DNA of 26,238 nt, from positions 1,628,544 to 1,654,781 of the forward strand of contig NC_017059.1 of the NCBI RefSeq assembly GCF_000284415.1. The letters run 5' to 3'. Each line of letters starts with the position of its first letter. Positions within the stretch are counted from its first letter, which is position 1. The notes under the pieces were generated by a model. The model did not search any database, had not been told where the DNA came from, and worked only from the letters and a program-made list of their open reading frames with translations. This document shows, in pieces, positions 1 to 9,437 of the stretch. The translations under genes were made by a program, and so were the position numbers. Source of the stretch: Pararhodospirillum photometricum DSM 122 (GTDB lineage: Bacteria; Pseudomonadota; Alphaproteobacteria; Rhodospirillales; Rhodospirillaceae).

Positions 1-13
1 CCCCCCGTGACCG

Positions 14-46
14 AGGGGTCTGGGGAGGCCCCGCCTCCCCGGCCTT
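14..46 (+). repeat. Palindromic intergenic element, copy 1 (AGGGGTCT to GCCTT orientation)
   Basis: Hairpin arms TGGGGAGGC and GCCTCCCC flank a 3-nt loop, with AGGGGTC on the left and GGCCTTCC on the right. It lies upstream of the small membrane protein gene. Whatever precedes it is outside the window. Confidence 0.85.
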
Positions 47-76
47 CCCTTCCCTCTCCCAACAAGGACACCGCTC

Positions 77-317
77 ATGGCCTCTCCGGTTCCCCGGACT
101 CCCGGCCCCGCCTCGCCCTTGAGCGATACCGTGGCCAAGGTGCGCGACACCCTGGCGACCTTGGGGCAAATCCACGCCGACACCCAAAACCTATCGACCC
201 GCCTCACCCGACTGACGCGCTGGGTCTACATCCTGACCGCCCTGGTCAGCGTGGCCATTATCCTGATCCTCGTTTTTGCTGCTGGTGGTCCTGGTCGCCC
301 TGTTTGTGCGCTCGTGA
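77..317 (+). CDS. Small membrane protein, 79 aa once a homopolymer frameshift is repaired
   Basis: I do not recognise a family. The ATG at 77 follows an AAGGA about 10 nt upstream. The first 50 or so residues are polar with heptad-like spacing (DTVAKVRDTLATLGQIH, then TRLTRLTRW), suggesting a short coiled coil. A single hydrophobic segment starts at WVYILTALV. As sequenced, the frame runs through the T5 run at 273-277 into a low-complexity, proline- and cysteine-containing tail ending near 400. Removing one T gives GTT TTG CTG CTG GTG GTC and continues the hydrophobic helix as LVLLLVVLVALFVRS, with a stop at 315-317. The repaired protein would have a C-terminal membrane anchor of about 30 residues and a basic end, facing the cytoplasm if N-in. 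That the repair yields continuous membrane sequence supports a real gene; its function is unknown. Confidence 0.5.
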
Positions 318-374
318 CGAGCACTTACCCCCCAAGGCCCGAGGCTCTGCCATGCGGATTTCCCCGGCGCGCGG

Positions 375-403
375 TTTACAGCTTGATGACGGGTTGCTAA
401 GGT
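375..403 (+). promoter_or_regulatory. Weak sigma70-type promoter candidate for prs
   Basis: TTTACA (375-380) matches the -35 consensus at 5 of 6 positions and is followed after 17 nt by TAAGGT (398-403), a poor -10. The spacing is ideal and the site lies 86 nt before the prs ATG, but such matches occur by chance. Confidence 0.22.
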
Positions 404-488
404 CCGCGCCGACTGGACCGGGGAGGTCCCCCCGCCCTTTGCGCCGCCCCCCGGACACCTGCCCGCGCCGCCAACTGGGAATCCCGGA

Positions 489-1421
489 ATGAAAATCCTG
501 GCCTGCAACAGCAATCGCCCTCTGGCCGAGGCGATCGCCAGCTTTCTCAATCTTGAACTCACTCACGCCAGTGTCAAGCGATTCAGCGACATGGAAGTTT
601 GGGTGGAGATCCTCGAAAACGTGCGCGGCGAAGACGTCTTCGTCGTTCAGTCCACCAGCTACCCTGCCAACGACAATCTGATGGAACTGCTGGTCACCCT
701 CGACGCCCTCAAGCGCGGCTCGGCGCGGCGCGTCACGGCGGTGATCCCCTATTTTGGCTACGCCCGTCAGGACCGCAAGACCGGACCGCGCACCCCGATC
801 ACCGCCAAGCTGGTGGCCAACCTGATCACCAGCGCCGGCGCCAACCGCGTGGTGACGCTCGACCTGCACTCGGGCCAGATCCAGGGCTTTTTCGATATCC
901 CGCTCGACAACCTGTATGCCGCGCCGGTGTTCTCCAAGCACATCATCGAGCATTTCCGGGGCGAACGGCCCATGGTGGTCTCGCCCGACGTGGGCGGCGT
1001 GGTGCGCGCGCGCGACCTCGCCAAGCGCATTGATGCCGACCTCGCCATCATCGACAAGCGCCGCGAGCGCGCCGGCGTGTCCGAGGTGATGAACATCATC
1101 GGCGACGTGCGCGGCCGCGACTGTATCTTGGTCGATGACATCGTGGACTCGGCCGGCACCTTGTGCAACGCGGCGGTGGCGCTCAAGGCCTCGGGGGCCA
1201 ACTCGGTGGCGGCCTATGTCACCCATGGCGTGCTTTCGGGCGGCGCCGTGGCCCGCGTGGCGTCGTCGCCCCTCGATTCCCTGTGCATCACCGACAGCAT
1301 CCAGGCCACCGAGGCCATGCGTCTGGCGCGCAACATTCATCAGATCTCCATCGCGCCCCTGATGGCCGAGGCCATGCGCCGGGTCAGTCAGGAGGCGTCG
1401 GTGTCGAGCTTGTTCCTTTAA
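489..1421 (+). CDS. prs: Ribose-phosphate pyrophosphokinase (PRPP synthetase)
   Basis: Transfers pyrophosphate from ATP to ribose 5-phosphate, giving PRPP for purine, pyrimidine, histidine, tryptophan and NAD synthesis in the cytoplasm. The 310-residue product has the normal length of bacterial class I enzymes. It opens with [17 protein letters not shown]. The catalytic and ATP-loop region includes [11 protein letters not shown], the flexible-loop/ribose region has [16 protein letters not shown] and [15 protein letters not shown], and the PRPP-binding motif [10 protein letters not shown] lies at residues 215-224. No strong Shine-Dalgarno is visible before the ATG, but the conserved N-terminus begins exactly there. 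Palindromic element copy 2 follows the stop by 12 nt. purD lies downstream on the same strand, so two purine-route genes are neighbours, though the 108-nt gap with an element between them argues against tight coupling. Confidence 0.97.
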   Translation: MKILACNSNRPLAEAIASFLNLELTHASVKRFSDMEVWVEILENVRGEDVFVVQSTSYPANDNLMELLVTLDALKRGSARRVTAVIPYFGYARQDRKTGPRTPITAKLVANLITSAGANRVVTLDLHSGQIQGFFDIPLDNLYAAPVFSKHIIEHFRGERPMVVSPDVGGVVRARDLAKRIDADLAIIDKRRERAGVSEVMNIIGDVRGRDCILVDDIVDSAGTLCNAAVALKASGANSVAAYVTHGVLSGGAVARVASSPLDSLCITDSIQATEAMRLARNIHQISIAPLMAEAMRRVSQEASVSSLFL

Positions 1422-1433
1422 AGTAAAAAAAGC

Positions 1434-1464
1434 AGGCTGGGGAGGCGGGCCTCCCCAGACCCCT
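1434..1464 (-). repeat. Palindromic intergenic element, copy 2
   Basis: AGGCTGGGGAGGC, a 3-nt loop and GCCTCCCCAGACCCCT form a 9-bp perfect stem. It starts 13 nt after the prs stop, with an A-rich run (AAAAAAA) between the stop and the hairpin. On the minus strand this reads as a hairpin followed by T residues. Confidence 0.9.
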
Positions 1465-1529
1465 CCATTCCTTTGCGTGGTCGGCTTCTCGACCGTTAAG
1501 ACCCTCGGAAGATAAGGAAGTAGCCCACG

Positions 1530-2797
1530 ATGAAGGTCCTGGTCATTGGATCCGGCGGACGGGAACACGCACTGTGTTGGAAGCTTGCCCGCTCCCCGCT
1601 AGCTGACGAGATTTTGTGCGTGCCCGGCAATCCCGGTATCGCCCAGGTGGCCCGGTGCATTCCCGGATCGGTGACCGACATCGACGCCTTGGTGGCCATC
1701 GCCCTCGCCGAGGGGGTGGGTTGGTGGTCGTGGGGCCCGAGGCGCCTCTGGTTCTCGGGCTGGCCGATCGCCTGCGCGAGGAAGGGGTCCCGGTGTTTGG
1801 TCCCGGGGCGGCGGCCGCCGCCCTGGAGGGCTCCAAGGCCTTCATGAAGGATGTGCTAACCCGCGCCGGAGTGCCCACCGCGCGCTACGGCTCCTTTGAT
1901 ACGGTCGAGGCGGCGCGCGCCTTCATCCGTGCCTTCGACGGCGCCTTGGTGGTCAAGGCCGATGGCTTGGCCGCTGGCAAGGGCGTTATCCTGTGTCCCT
2001 CCGCCGCCGAGGCCCTGGCCGCGGTCGAGGACATCATGGTCGCACGGGTGTTCGGCGCCGCCGGCGACCGGGTGGTCATTGAGGAGTTTCTGGAAGGCGA
2101 GGAGGTCAGCTTCTTTGCCCTGTGTGACGGCTTGCGCGCCCTACCCCTGGTCGGCGCCCAGGACCACAAGGCGGTGGGCGACGGCGACACCGGCCCCAAC
2201 ACCGGCGGCATGGGCGCCTACTCCCCGGCCCCGGTCTTTACCGAGGCCCTGCGCGATCAGGTGATGAACGACATCATCGCCCCCACCTTGCGCACCCTGG
2301 TCGAGCTGGGCTTTCCCTATCACGGGGTGCTGTTCGCCGGCTTGATGATCACCCGCGAGGGGCCTAAGGTTCTGGAATACAACGTGCGCTTTGGCGATCC
2401 CGAGTGCCAGGTCCTCCTGGCCCGCTTGGAATCCGACCTCCTGCCCGTCTTGCTTGCCGCCGCCCAGGGGGAGTTGGGCGAGATCTCGTTGCGCTGGTCC
2501 ACCGACGCCGCCTTGGTCGTGGTCATGGCCGCCGAGGGGTATCCCGGCACGCCGCGCACCGGCACCGAGATCCGGGGCCTTGACCGGGCCGCCCAGCTTC
2601 CCGGGGTTGACGTTTTCCATGCCGGCACCAAACTCGATGCCGAGGGGCGCGTCGTCGCGGCCGGAGGACGGGTGCTGGGCATCACCGCACGGGGGCCCTC
2701 CCTCGCCGAGGCTCAGGCCCGCGCCTATGCCGGCGTTGATGCGGTGGACTGGCCGGAAGGGTTCTGTCGGCGGGACATCGGCTGGCGGGCTCTTTAA
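1530..2797 (+). CDS. purD: Phosphoribosylamine-glycine ligase (GAR synthetase), frame broken once
   Basis: ATP-grasp enzyme joining phosphoribosylamine to glycine in the second step of purine synthesis. The ATG at 1530 has AAGGAAG upstream. The N-terminus [19 protein letters not shown] is the family signature. The frame then breaks: translation from 1530 is good up to LAEGVG near 1720, and resumes in the +2 frame from 1721 with [15 protein letters not shown]. One base is missing in the G-rich stretch 1712-1720; adding a G restores an open frame of about 423 residues, normal for PurD. Downstream are the ATP-grasp signatures [12 protein letters not shown] and [24 protein letters not shown], and the metal-ligand stretch [10 protein letters not shown]. 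The C-terminal domain is complete. I take the break as a likely sequence error because conservation is intact on both sides; a real pseudogene would be surprising for a core gene. Confidence 0.93.
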
Positions 2798-2800
2798 AAA

Positions 2801-2830
2801 AAGCTGGGGAGGGACGGCCTCCCCAGGCCT
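2801..2830 (-). repeat. Palindromic intergenic element, copy 3 (variant)
   Basis: CTGGGGAGGGACGGCCTCCCCAGGCCT, an imperfect copy whose left arm reads GGGGAGG-GAC and whose right flank has GGCCT instead of GACCCCT. It begins 4 nt after the purD stop. Confidence 0.75.
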
Positions 2831-2867
2831 CTCGGGACGAAAGAGGGGCGGGCTCAGGAGATCCGTG

Positions 2868-3746
2868 GTGCCCTTTCTTTATGACATGCCGTTGTTCCGA
2901 CCGCCCTCGGAAGCCGAGTCGCTGATTTTTCAGGTCACCCTGGGCTGCGGCCATAACCAGTGTGCCTTTTGCTCCATGTACCGGAGCAAAACCTACACGG
3001 TGCGTTCCCTCGACGCGCTGGAGTGCGAGATCCGCACCGCCGCCATTGCTTGGCCCGACGCCCACCGGGTGTTCCTGGCCGATGGCGACGCCTTTCGCCT
3101 GCCGACCGACCACCTGTTGAAGATCCTTTCCTTTCTGCGAGACGCCTTCCCCAGTCTGGCCCGGGTGTCGTGCTATGCCACGCCCGGCGACATCCTGCGC
3201 AAGAGCGAAGACGAGCTGGCCGCCCTGCGCGCCGCCAAGCTGTCTTTGCTTTATGTCGGGCTGGAAAGCGGCGACCCGGAGACTGTGCGCCGCGCCGCCA
3301 AGGGTGCCTCACCAGAGGCCGCCGGCCGGGCGGTCAACCGGGCGCAGGCGGCGGGCCTCAAGGTCTCGGCCACCATCATCCTGGGGCTGGCCGGCCGGGT
3401 CCGGGCCCGGGAACACGCCTGGGCTACGGCGGTGATGATCAACAAGGCGCCGCCGGTTTATCTGTCGGCGCTGTGCCTTATGCTGACCCCGGAACGCGAA
3501 GGCCCGTTCCGGGCGCGCTTTGACAACACCTTCGAGCCGCAGGATGACGAGGGCTTGCTGGGGGAGTTGGAGCTGATGCTTGAGACCTTGAACCCGCCGC
3601 GCCCGGTTATCTTCCGTTCCAACCACGCATCGAATGCCCTGGCCCTGGCCGGGACTTTGCCCCGCGACCGCGACCGCCTTTTAGCCGAAGTGCGGGCGGC
3701 GCGAGCCGAGGGCGAGGTGCGGCCGGTGGTGAGCCGTCGGCTTTAA
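2868..3746 (+). CDS. Radical SAM domain protein of unknown specificity
   Basis: Predicted iron-sulfur enzyme that cleaves S-adenosylmethionine to a 5'-deoxyadenosyl radical. I chose the GTG at 2868 because AGGAG (2856-2860) ends 7 nt before it; GTG 2865 and ATG 2883 are alternatives. The product is 292 residues. The cluster ligands are C27, C32 and C35 in VTLGCGHNQCAFCSMY, a CX4CX2C spacing rather than the classical CX3CX2C. Later come the radical SAM barrel segments LADGDAFRLP (near residue 67), ARVSCYATPGDIL and LLYVGLESGDPETVR (SAM-binding-like GLESG), and ATIILGLAGR. No B12-binding or C-terminal SPASM cysteine domain is visible. The family often appears as an uncharacterised COG1032-like protein. 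Its neighbours (purD, EF-G-like) do not reveal a substrate. Confidence 0.85.
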   Translation: MPFLYDMPLFRPPSEAESLIFQVTLGCGHNQCAFCSMYRSKTYTVRSLDALECEIRTAAIAWPDAHRVFLADGDAFRLPTDHLLKILSFLRDAFPSLARVSCYATPGDILRKSEDELAALRAAKLSLLYVGLESGDPETVRRAAKGASPEAAGRAVNRAQAAGLKVSATIILGLAGRVRAREHAWATAVMINKAPPVYLSALCLMLTPEREGPFRARFDNTFEPQDDEGLLGELELMLETLNPPRPVIFRSNHASNALALAGTLPRDRDRLLAEVRAARAEGEVRPVVSRRL

Positions 3747-3748
3747 AG

Positions 3749-3781
3749 AAGGCTGGGGAGGCGCGGCCTCCCCAGACCCCT
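3749..3781 (-). repeat. Palindromic intergenic element, copy 4
   Basis: AAGGCTGGGGAGGC, a 2-nt loop, GCCTCCCCAGACCCCT. It begins 3 nt after the radical SAM stop and faces copy 5 in inverted orientation 42 nt away. Confidence 0.9.
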
Positions 3782-3823
3782 CGATCAAATGGGCCCTTCG
3801 CGCGAAGCATGCCCCATGAGCGG

Positions 3824-3855
3824 AGGGGTCTGGGGAGGCGAGCCTCCCCAGCCTT
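3824..3855 (+). repeat. Palindromic intergenic element, copy 5
   Basis: AGGGGTCTGGGGAGGC, GA loop, GCCTCCCCAGCCTT. It ends 4 nt from the stop of the minus-strand EF-G-like gene and is the inverted partner of copy 4 in the convergent intergenic region. Confidence 0.9.
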
Positions 3856-3858
3856 CCC

Positions 3859-5874
3859 TTACCCAGCCAAAAACGCCTTACGCGCCTCGACCACCTCCTC
3901 GGCCGCCCGTCCCGTCACCTCCTGCAAGTGGTCGAACGTCCACTGGAAGGTGCCAACGCCCATGGTGGCCGAGCGGATCTCGACGATCAGGTCGTGCATT
4001 TCCGCCTGGGGCAGATAGCCCTGCACCACGTCCCAGCCGGCCCAGCCTTCCTTGGGCATGAACCCAAGGATCTGGCCGCGCCGGGTGCTGAGGGCACGCT
4101 GGGCGCGGCTGGTCGCCTCGGTCGGCACGCTGATCTCAACGGTCAGGATCGGCTCCAACAACACGGGATCGCCCTTGGGCATGCCCTCGCGCATCGCCAA
4201 CTGAGCGGCGGAGCGGAATGCCTGCTCGGAGCTGTCCACCACGTGATACGAGCCATCGGTCAGGGTGACAACGATGTCCACCACCGGGAAGCCCAGCGGC
4301 CCGCGCGCCAGATACTCGGTCACGCCATGCTCGACGGCCGGGATGTACTGCTTGGGCACCACGCCGCCGGTGATGGTGTCGGTGAACTCGAAGCCGGCGC
4401 CACGCGGCCGGGGCGCGATGGTCAGGTGCACATCGCCAAACTGCCCGTGCCCGCCCGACTGCCGCTTGAACCGGCCCTGCTGGCTCACCGCCGCGCGAAT
4501 GGTCTCCTTGTAGGGCACCTGGGGCCGCGAGACATCGACCTCGACGTGGAACTGGCGGGCCAGCCGGGCCAGGGCCACCTGGAGGTGGATGTCGCCTTGC
4601 CCCCAAAGCAGAAGCTCGCCGGTCTCGGTGTTCATTTCCAGGCGCAAGGAGGGATCCTCCTCGCACAGCTTGCCCAGCGCGGCGGTCAGTTTCACGTCAT
4701 CGCCTTGCTTGCGGGTGCGCAGGGCGAGGGCGAACAAGGAGGTGAGGGTCGGGGGTGCGTCGGCGGCGCTCTCGCCGTTGAGGAGCGCGCCGGTGGCCTG
4801 GTTCTCCAAACGGCCGATGCCGACGATAGCTCCCGCCGGCACCTCGGAGATCTTGGTCTGGGCCCCGGCCGGGAAGGCATAAAGGCCTGTCACCTTATCG
4901 CCGTTCAGGCTGGCGCCGTCCTTGAGGCCCGAGGTCCACACCCGAGCCAGGGACAGCTTGCCCACGTGCTCGGCGTGGTGGGTTTTGAAGATCTGGACCA
5001 CGGGTCCCGGGCCTTCCAGGCCGAGGCGGGCGCGGGTTTCGTCGAGGGTCGGGGCCTCGTGACGCAAGGCCTTGAGCAAGCGGCGCACACCGCTGTCTTG
5101 CAAGGCGCTGCCGAAGAACACCGGCACCAACAGATCCTCGCTCAGATCCTTGGCCAGGGCCTGATAAACTTCTTCTTTGGGCGGTGTGGTATCGGCCAGC
5201 AATTCTTCCAGCAAGGCGTCGTCGAAGTCGGCCAGATGCTCCAGGAGAGCTTGGCGCTCCTCGCTCTTGCGATCTTGCAGGTCCTCGGGGATCTGGATCA
5301 AAGCGCTGGGCTGGCCCGCCTGATAGCGATAGGCGCGCTCGCTGACCAGATCAACGTAGCCCACCACCTTGTCGCCCTCGCGGATGGGGATTTCGCGGGC
5401 AATCAGCGGACGCGCCGACACCGCTTGCAAGGCTTCGATCATGGCGCGCACCGAAGCGTCGGCGCTTTCCATTTTATTGATGAAAATCAGGTGGGGAATG
5501 CCTCGACGATCCAGGAAGTTGAGCAACGGCGTGAGCATCACGGCCCGCGCCGGGTCGGGCTCGCAGACCACCACGACCACATCGGCCACCGCCAGGGCGT
5601 TGTAGGTGTCTTGGAGGAACTCCACCGATCCCGGACAATCCAGGAAGGTCCAAGGACCGCCCAGATAGCTGGTCTGGGCCACATTGACTTCCACCGTCAT
5701 TTCGCGCTCGCGCGCCTCGGGGGAGGCATCGCCAACGGTCGAGTGCTCGGGGACCGTGCCCTTGCGGTGGATCGCCTCGGTGGCCAGCAAGAGGGATTCC
5801 ATCAGGGTCGTTTTGCCGCTGGCATACGGTCCCACAATGGCGGCCACACGGGGCGCGGACGCTCTGTCGGGCAT
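3859..5874 (-). CDS. Elongation factor G-like translational GTPase with degenerate G motifs
   Basis: The ATG at 5874 (AGGAG 8 nt upstream) is preferred to a GTG at 5883 that overlaps that Shine-Dalgarno; the product is 671 residues, slightly shorter than canonical EF-G (about 700). Domain order is EF-G-like: G domain, an OB-like domain II, domain III (DIHLQVALARLARQF), domain IV with GGHGQFGDVHLTI, and domain V (GFMPKEG to a long C-terminal helix). The P-loop is GPYASGKT (15-22) instead of GHIDAGKT. The DxPGH motif reads DCPGS (79-83), so the catalytic histidine is serine, and NKxD reads NKME (133-136). The family is a known EF-G-like paralogue with no settled role, distinct from the fusA beside rpsL/rpsG. 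It is not a ribosome-protection protein by any motif I can identify. Whether it hydrolyses GTP normally is an open question. Confidence 0.9.
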   Translation of the reverse strand: MPDRASAPRVAAIVGPYASGKTTLMESLLLATEAIHRKGTVPEHSTVGDASPEAREREMTVEVNVAQTSYLGGPWTFLDCPGSVEFLQDTYNALAVADVVVVVCEPDPARAVMLTPLLNFLDRRGIPHLIFINKMESADASVRAMIEALQAVSARPLIAREIPIREGDKVVGYVDLVSERAYRYQAGQPSALIQIPEDLQDRKSEERQALLEHLADFDDALLEELLADTTPPKEEVYQALAKDLSEDLLVPVFFGSALQDSGVRRLLKALRHEAPTLDETRARLGLEGPGPVVQIFKTHHAEHVGKLSLARVWTSGLKDGASLNGDKVTGLYAFPAGAQTKISEVPAGAIVGIGRLENQATGALLNGESAADAPPTLTSLFALALRTRKQGDDVKLTAALGKLCEEDPSLRLEMNTETGELLLWGQGDIHLQVALARLARQFHVEVDVSRPQVPYKETIRAAVSQQGRFKRQSGGHGQFGDVHLTIAPRPRGAGFEFTDTITGGVVPKQYIPAVEHGVTEYLARGPLGFPVVDIVVTLTDGSYHVVDSSEQAFRSAAQLAMREGMPKGDPVLLEPILTVEISVPTEATSRAQRALSTRRGQILGFMPKEGWAGWDVVQGYLPQAEMHDLIVEIRSATMGVGTFQWTFDHLQEVTGRAAEEVVEARKAFLAG

Positions 5875-5977
5875 GGCTGGCACTCCTGAGCAACGGGGAA
5901 AAACCTAAAGATCCGGTGCATTCACCGGCCTTGGAAGAACCCTCATGCTTTCAGGGGCGACCGGCCCTGGCAAGGGA

Positions 5978-6004
5978 AAAGGGCGCCCAAGACGAGCGCC
6001 CTTT
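5978..6004 (-). terminator. Intrinsic terminator after the aminotransferase gene
   Basis: A perfect 9-bp stem (AAAGGGCGC at 5978-5986, GCGCCCTTT at 5996-6004) with a 9-nt loop. It sits 33 nt past the aspartate aminotransferase stop. Read on the minus strand, the stem ends in TTTT. It also has T-rich sequence on the other side, so it could work in both directions. It separates the aminotransferase from the EF-G-like gene. Confidence 0.85.
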
Positions 6005-6036
6005 CTTCTTTCTTGCAATGGATGTAATGCCTTGAC

Positions 6037-7401
<1,365 letters not shown>

Positions 7402-7446
7402 TCAAGGCCTGCAACGAGACCATCGAGAGAGAGACCCCAGGATCGG

Positions 7447-7478
7447 AGGGGTCTGGGGAGGCCCGCCTCCCCAGCCTT
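7447..7478 (+). repeat. Palindromic intergenic element, copy 6
   Basis: AGGGGTCTGGGGAGGC, CC loop, GCCTCCCCAGCCTT followed by CTCTTTTT. It lies just beyond the stop of the minus-strand trkH gene (7496). Confidence 0.9.
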
Positions 7479-7495
7479 CTCTTTTTCCCCCCGGA

Positions 7496-8992
7496 TCACT
7501 CGCTCCAGAAGCGTCGGCTGAGAAGCACGTAGACGGTAAAGAACTCCAAGCGCCCCAGCACCATGGCAACCGACAACACCCACTTGGCGGAATCGGGCAA
7601 GGGCGCGAAGTTACCGACCGGGCCGATGATGGGCCCCAGGCCGGGCCCGACGTTACAGACCGCCGTCGCCGCTCCTGAGAGGGCCGTCACCCAGTCGAGG
7701 CCCAACGCCGTCAGAATCACGGCGATCAGGGAGGTGGTCGAGCCCATGGCGAAGAAGAACAGCAACACCGAAATGGCGATGTCGTCGTCGATCGGCCGCC
7801 CGGCGTAGGTCGGCAAGATCACGGCATGAGGCAAGTAGCGCCGACGGATATGGGCGCGCAGAATTTTAAGAGAGACCTGAAGGCGAAACGTCTTGATGCC
7901 GCCCGCCGTTGATCCCGTACAGCCGCCCACAAAGGTCAGCATGAAAAACATCAAGACGGGAAACGGCCCCCACAAGGTGTAGTCCTCGGAGGCAAAGCCC
8001 GTGGTGGTCACCACCGACGTCAGATTAAAGGCCGAGGTGGTCAGGGCGTGAAAAAACCCGACCTCTCCTTGCATCACCCGCCACAGGGCCACACCCAGCC
8101 AACAGGTGGCGAGAAACACCACAAAGCCCCGCACCTGGGCATCGCGCCACAACAACCCGAAGTCGCCCCGCGCCGCCCGGACATAGAGGGGAAACGGCAA
8201 GGACCCCAGCATCATGCCCATGGTGGACAGCCAAAGGCCCAACGGCGGCAAGGCAGCCAGCGAGGCATCGGAATTGGCAAAGCCGCCGGTGGACACCGTG
8301 GCAAAGGCCAGACACACCGCATCGAACGGTGATTGCCCGACGGCCAGATAGGCCACCATGATCAGGGCGGTCAGAGCCAGATAAACGGCGGAAATCGACA
8401 CCCCCAACGCCCCGATGCGTGTAAGTCCGCGCTCGGTGGTGTCGGAGCTTTCCATGCGAAACAACTGCATGCCGCCGACTCGCAACGCCGGCAACAAGGC
8501 GATGGCCATGCCGATGATGCCGATGCCGCCGATCCACTGCAACAAGGCCCGCCAGAACAAAATGCCCGGCGGCTGGGTGTCCAGGCCAGAAATCACCGTG
8601 GATCCGGTGGTGGTCAACCCCGAAATGGTCTCGAAGTAGGCATCGCTAAAGCTCAGGTGCTCCGACGAAAACATGAACGGTAGGCTGCCGAACACCCCCA
8701 GGGTGAACCACGCCGACGCCGTCAGGATAAACCCCTGGCGCATGGACAGGTGCAGGTGGGGCCGGGCGTTGGCAAACGCCAGCCCCAGCCCAACAAACAC
8801 CGTGATCCCCGAGGCCCACAAAAAGCCCAGCCAGTCCTGATCACGGACCAGGGCATCCAGCAAGGCCGGGGCCAGCATGGCCAGCCCCAACCCGGTGGTG
8901 AACAAGCCCAGGACAAAGAAAACAGGGCTGAGATCGACGGTCCCCAGGCACAAACCGGGCGCGCCGAGTTCCCGTGGATCGTTCAAGGCCAT
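7496..8992 (-). CDS. trkH: TrkH/KtrB-family potassium uptake protein
   Basis: Inner-membrane K+ translocating subunit. The 498-residue protein is hydrophobic throughout, with many membrane segments beginning VFFVLGLFTTGLGLAMLAP. The four selectivity-filter half-loops of the family are visible: SGLTTTGSTVI, ATVSTGGFANSD, SVVTTTGFASED and AVCNVGPGLGP. Other hallmarks are LLQWIGGIGIIGMAIALLP, the intracellular-gate-region glycine-rich loop FVGGCTGSTAGGIKTFR, and the C-terminal FFTVYVLLSRRFW. The length and the IGGIGI motif fit TrkH rather than the shorter KtrB. The ATG at 8992 lacks a good Shine-Dalgarno, so the start is less certain than the identity. The cytoplasmic NAD-binding partner TrkA is not in the window. 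The gene is divergent from the histidine kinase across a 445-bp gap. Confidence 0.95.
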   Translation of the reverse strand: MALNDPRELGAPGLCLGTVDLSPVFFVLGLFTTGLGLAMLAPALLDALVRDQDWLGFLWASGITVFVGLGLAFANARPHLHLSMRQGFILTASAWFTLGVFGSLPFMFSSEHLSFSDAYFETISGLTTTGSTVISGLDTQPPGILFWRALLQWIGGIGIIGMAIALLPALRVGGMQLFRMESSDTTERGLTRIGALGVSISAVYLALTALIMVAYLAVGQSPFDAVCLAFATVSTGGFANSDASLAALPPLGLWLSTMGMMLGSLPFPLYVRAARGDFGLLWRDAQVRGFVVFLATCWLGVALWRVMQGEVGFFHALTTSAFNLTSVVTTTGFASEDYTLWGPFPVLMFFMLTFVGGCTGSTAGGIKTFRLQVSLKILRAHIRRRYLPHAVILPTYAGRPIDDDIAISVLLFFFAMGSTTSLIAVILTALGLDWVTALSGAATAVCNVGPGLGPIIGPVGNFAPLPDSAKWVLSVAMVLGRLEFFTVYVLLSRRFWSE

Positions 8993-9437
8993 GGCGTCCG
9001 CCCCGTGCTATCAAAGGAAAAACCCCCCAGGCGCCCACGACGGCCCCCGAAGACAAACCCGCGAACCCTACCCGACCCGCGCCCGCCCCGGCAAGCACCC
9101 CGCCGCCAGCGTTCCCGGGGCGTCCACTGTCGGCGCCTCCCCACAAAAAAAGCGTTAATTTGATCCACTGCCGGGACAACGAAAAAGGAAAGAGGGGGCC
9201 GCGCAGGAGACCAGCCTCCCCCGCCGGCCGTTCTGGATGGGAAGGGAATCACCCCGCCCCCAACGCCCCCTCTCCCCAAAAACCCTCTTTCACTCCCCCT
9301 CGAGAACAAACCATTGCCGCGCCGGATCGGGAGTGTCAGGATTCAGCGACCAACCGTCCTTTGCGTCCGGGCGCCCCTGGGTTGGCGCGCGCCAAGAAAA
9401 GCGGGCGTTTTGATTATTTTAAAAAGTATACCTCCCC
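8993..9437. other. Divergent intergenic region between trkH and the histidine kinase
   Basis: This 445-bp stretch holds no gene I can support. It is C-rich with many short homopolymers in the middle and becomes clearly AT-rich at 9409-9432, just before the kinase start. It should hold both promoters, but I find no convincing -35/-10 pair, operator or copy of the palindromic element. Confidence 0.5.

Noticed and set aside
258..1568. 436-codon minus-strand frame opposite prs
   Set aside because: Shadow of prs; composition is low-complexity and no conserved motif is seen.
2391..2867. Upstream extension of the radical SAM frame into purD
   Set aside because: It overlaps the conserved PurD C-terminus and crosses the palindromic element; a Shine-Dalgarno precedes the GTG at 2868.
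5875..5883. GTG start 9 nt upstream for the EF-G-like gene
   Set aside because: It would overlap the AGGAG that is well spaced for the ATG at 5874.
3928..5889. 653-codon open frame antisense to the EF-G-like gene
   Set aside because: High-GC third positions keep antisense frames open. The translation is rich in H, G, A and Q with no domain, and the minus-strand protein has clear motifs throughout.
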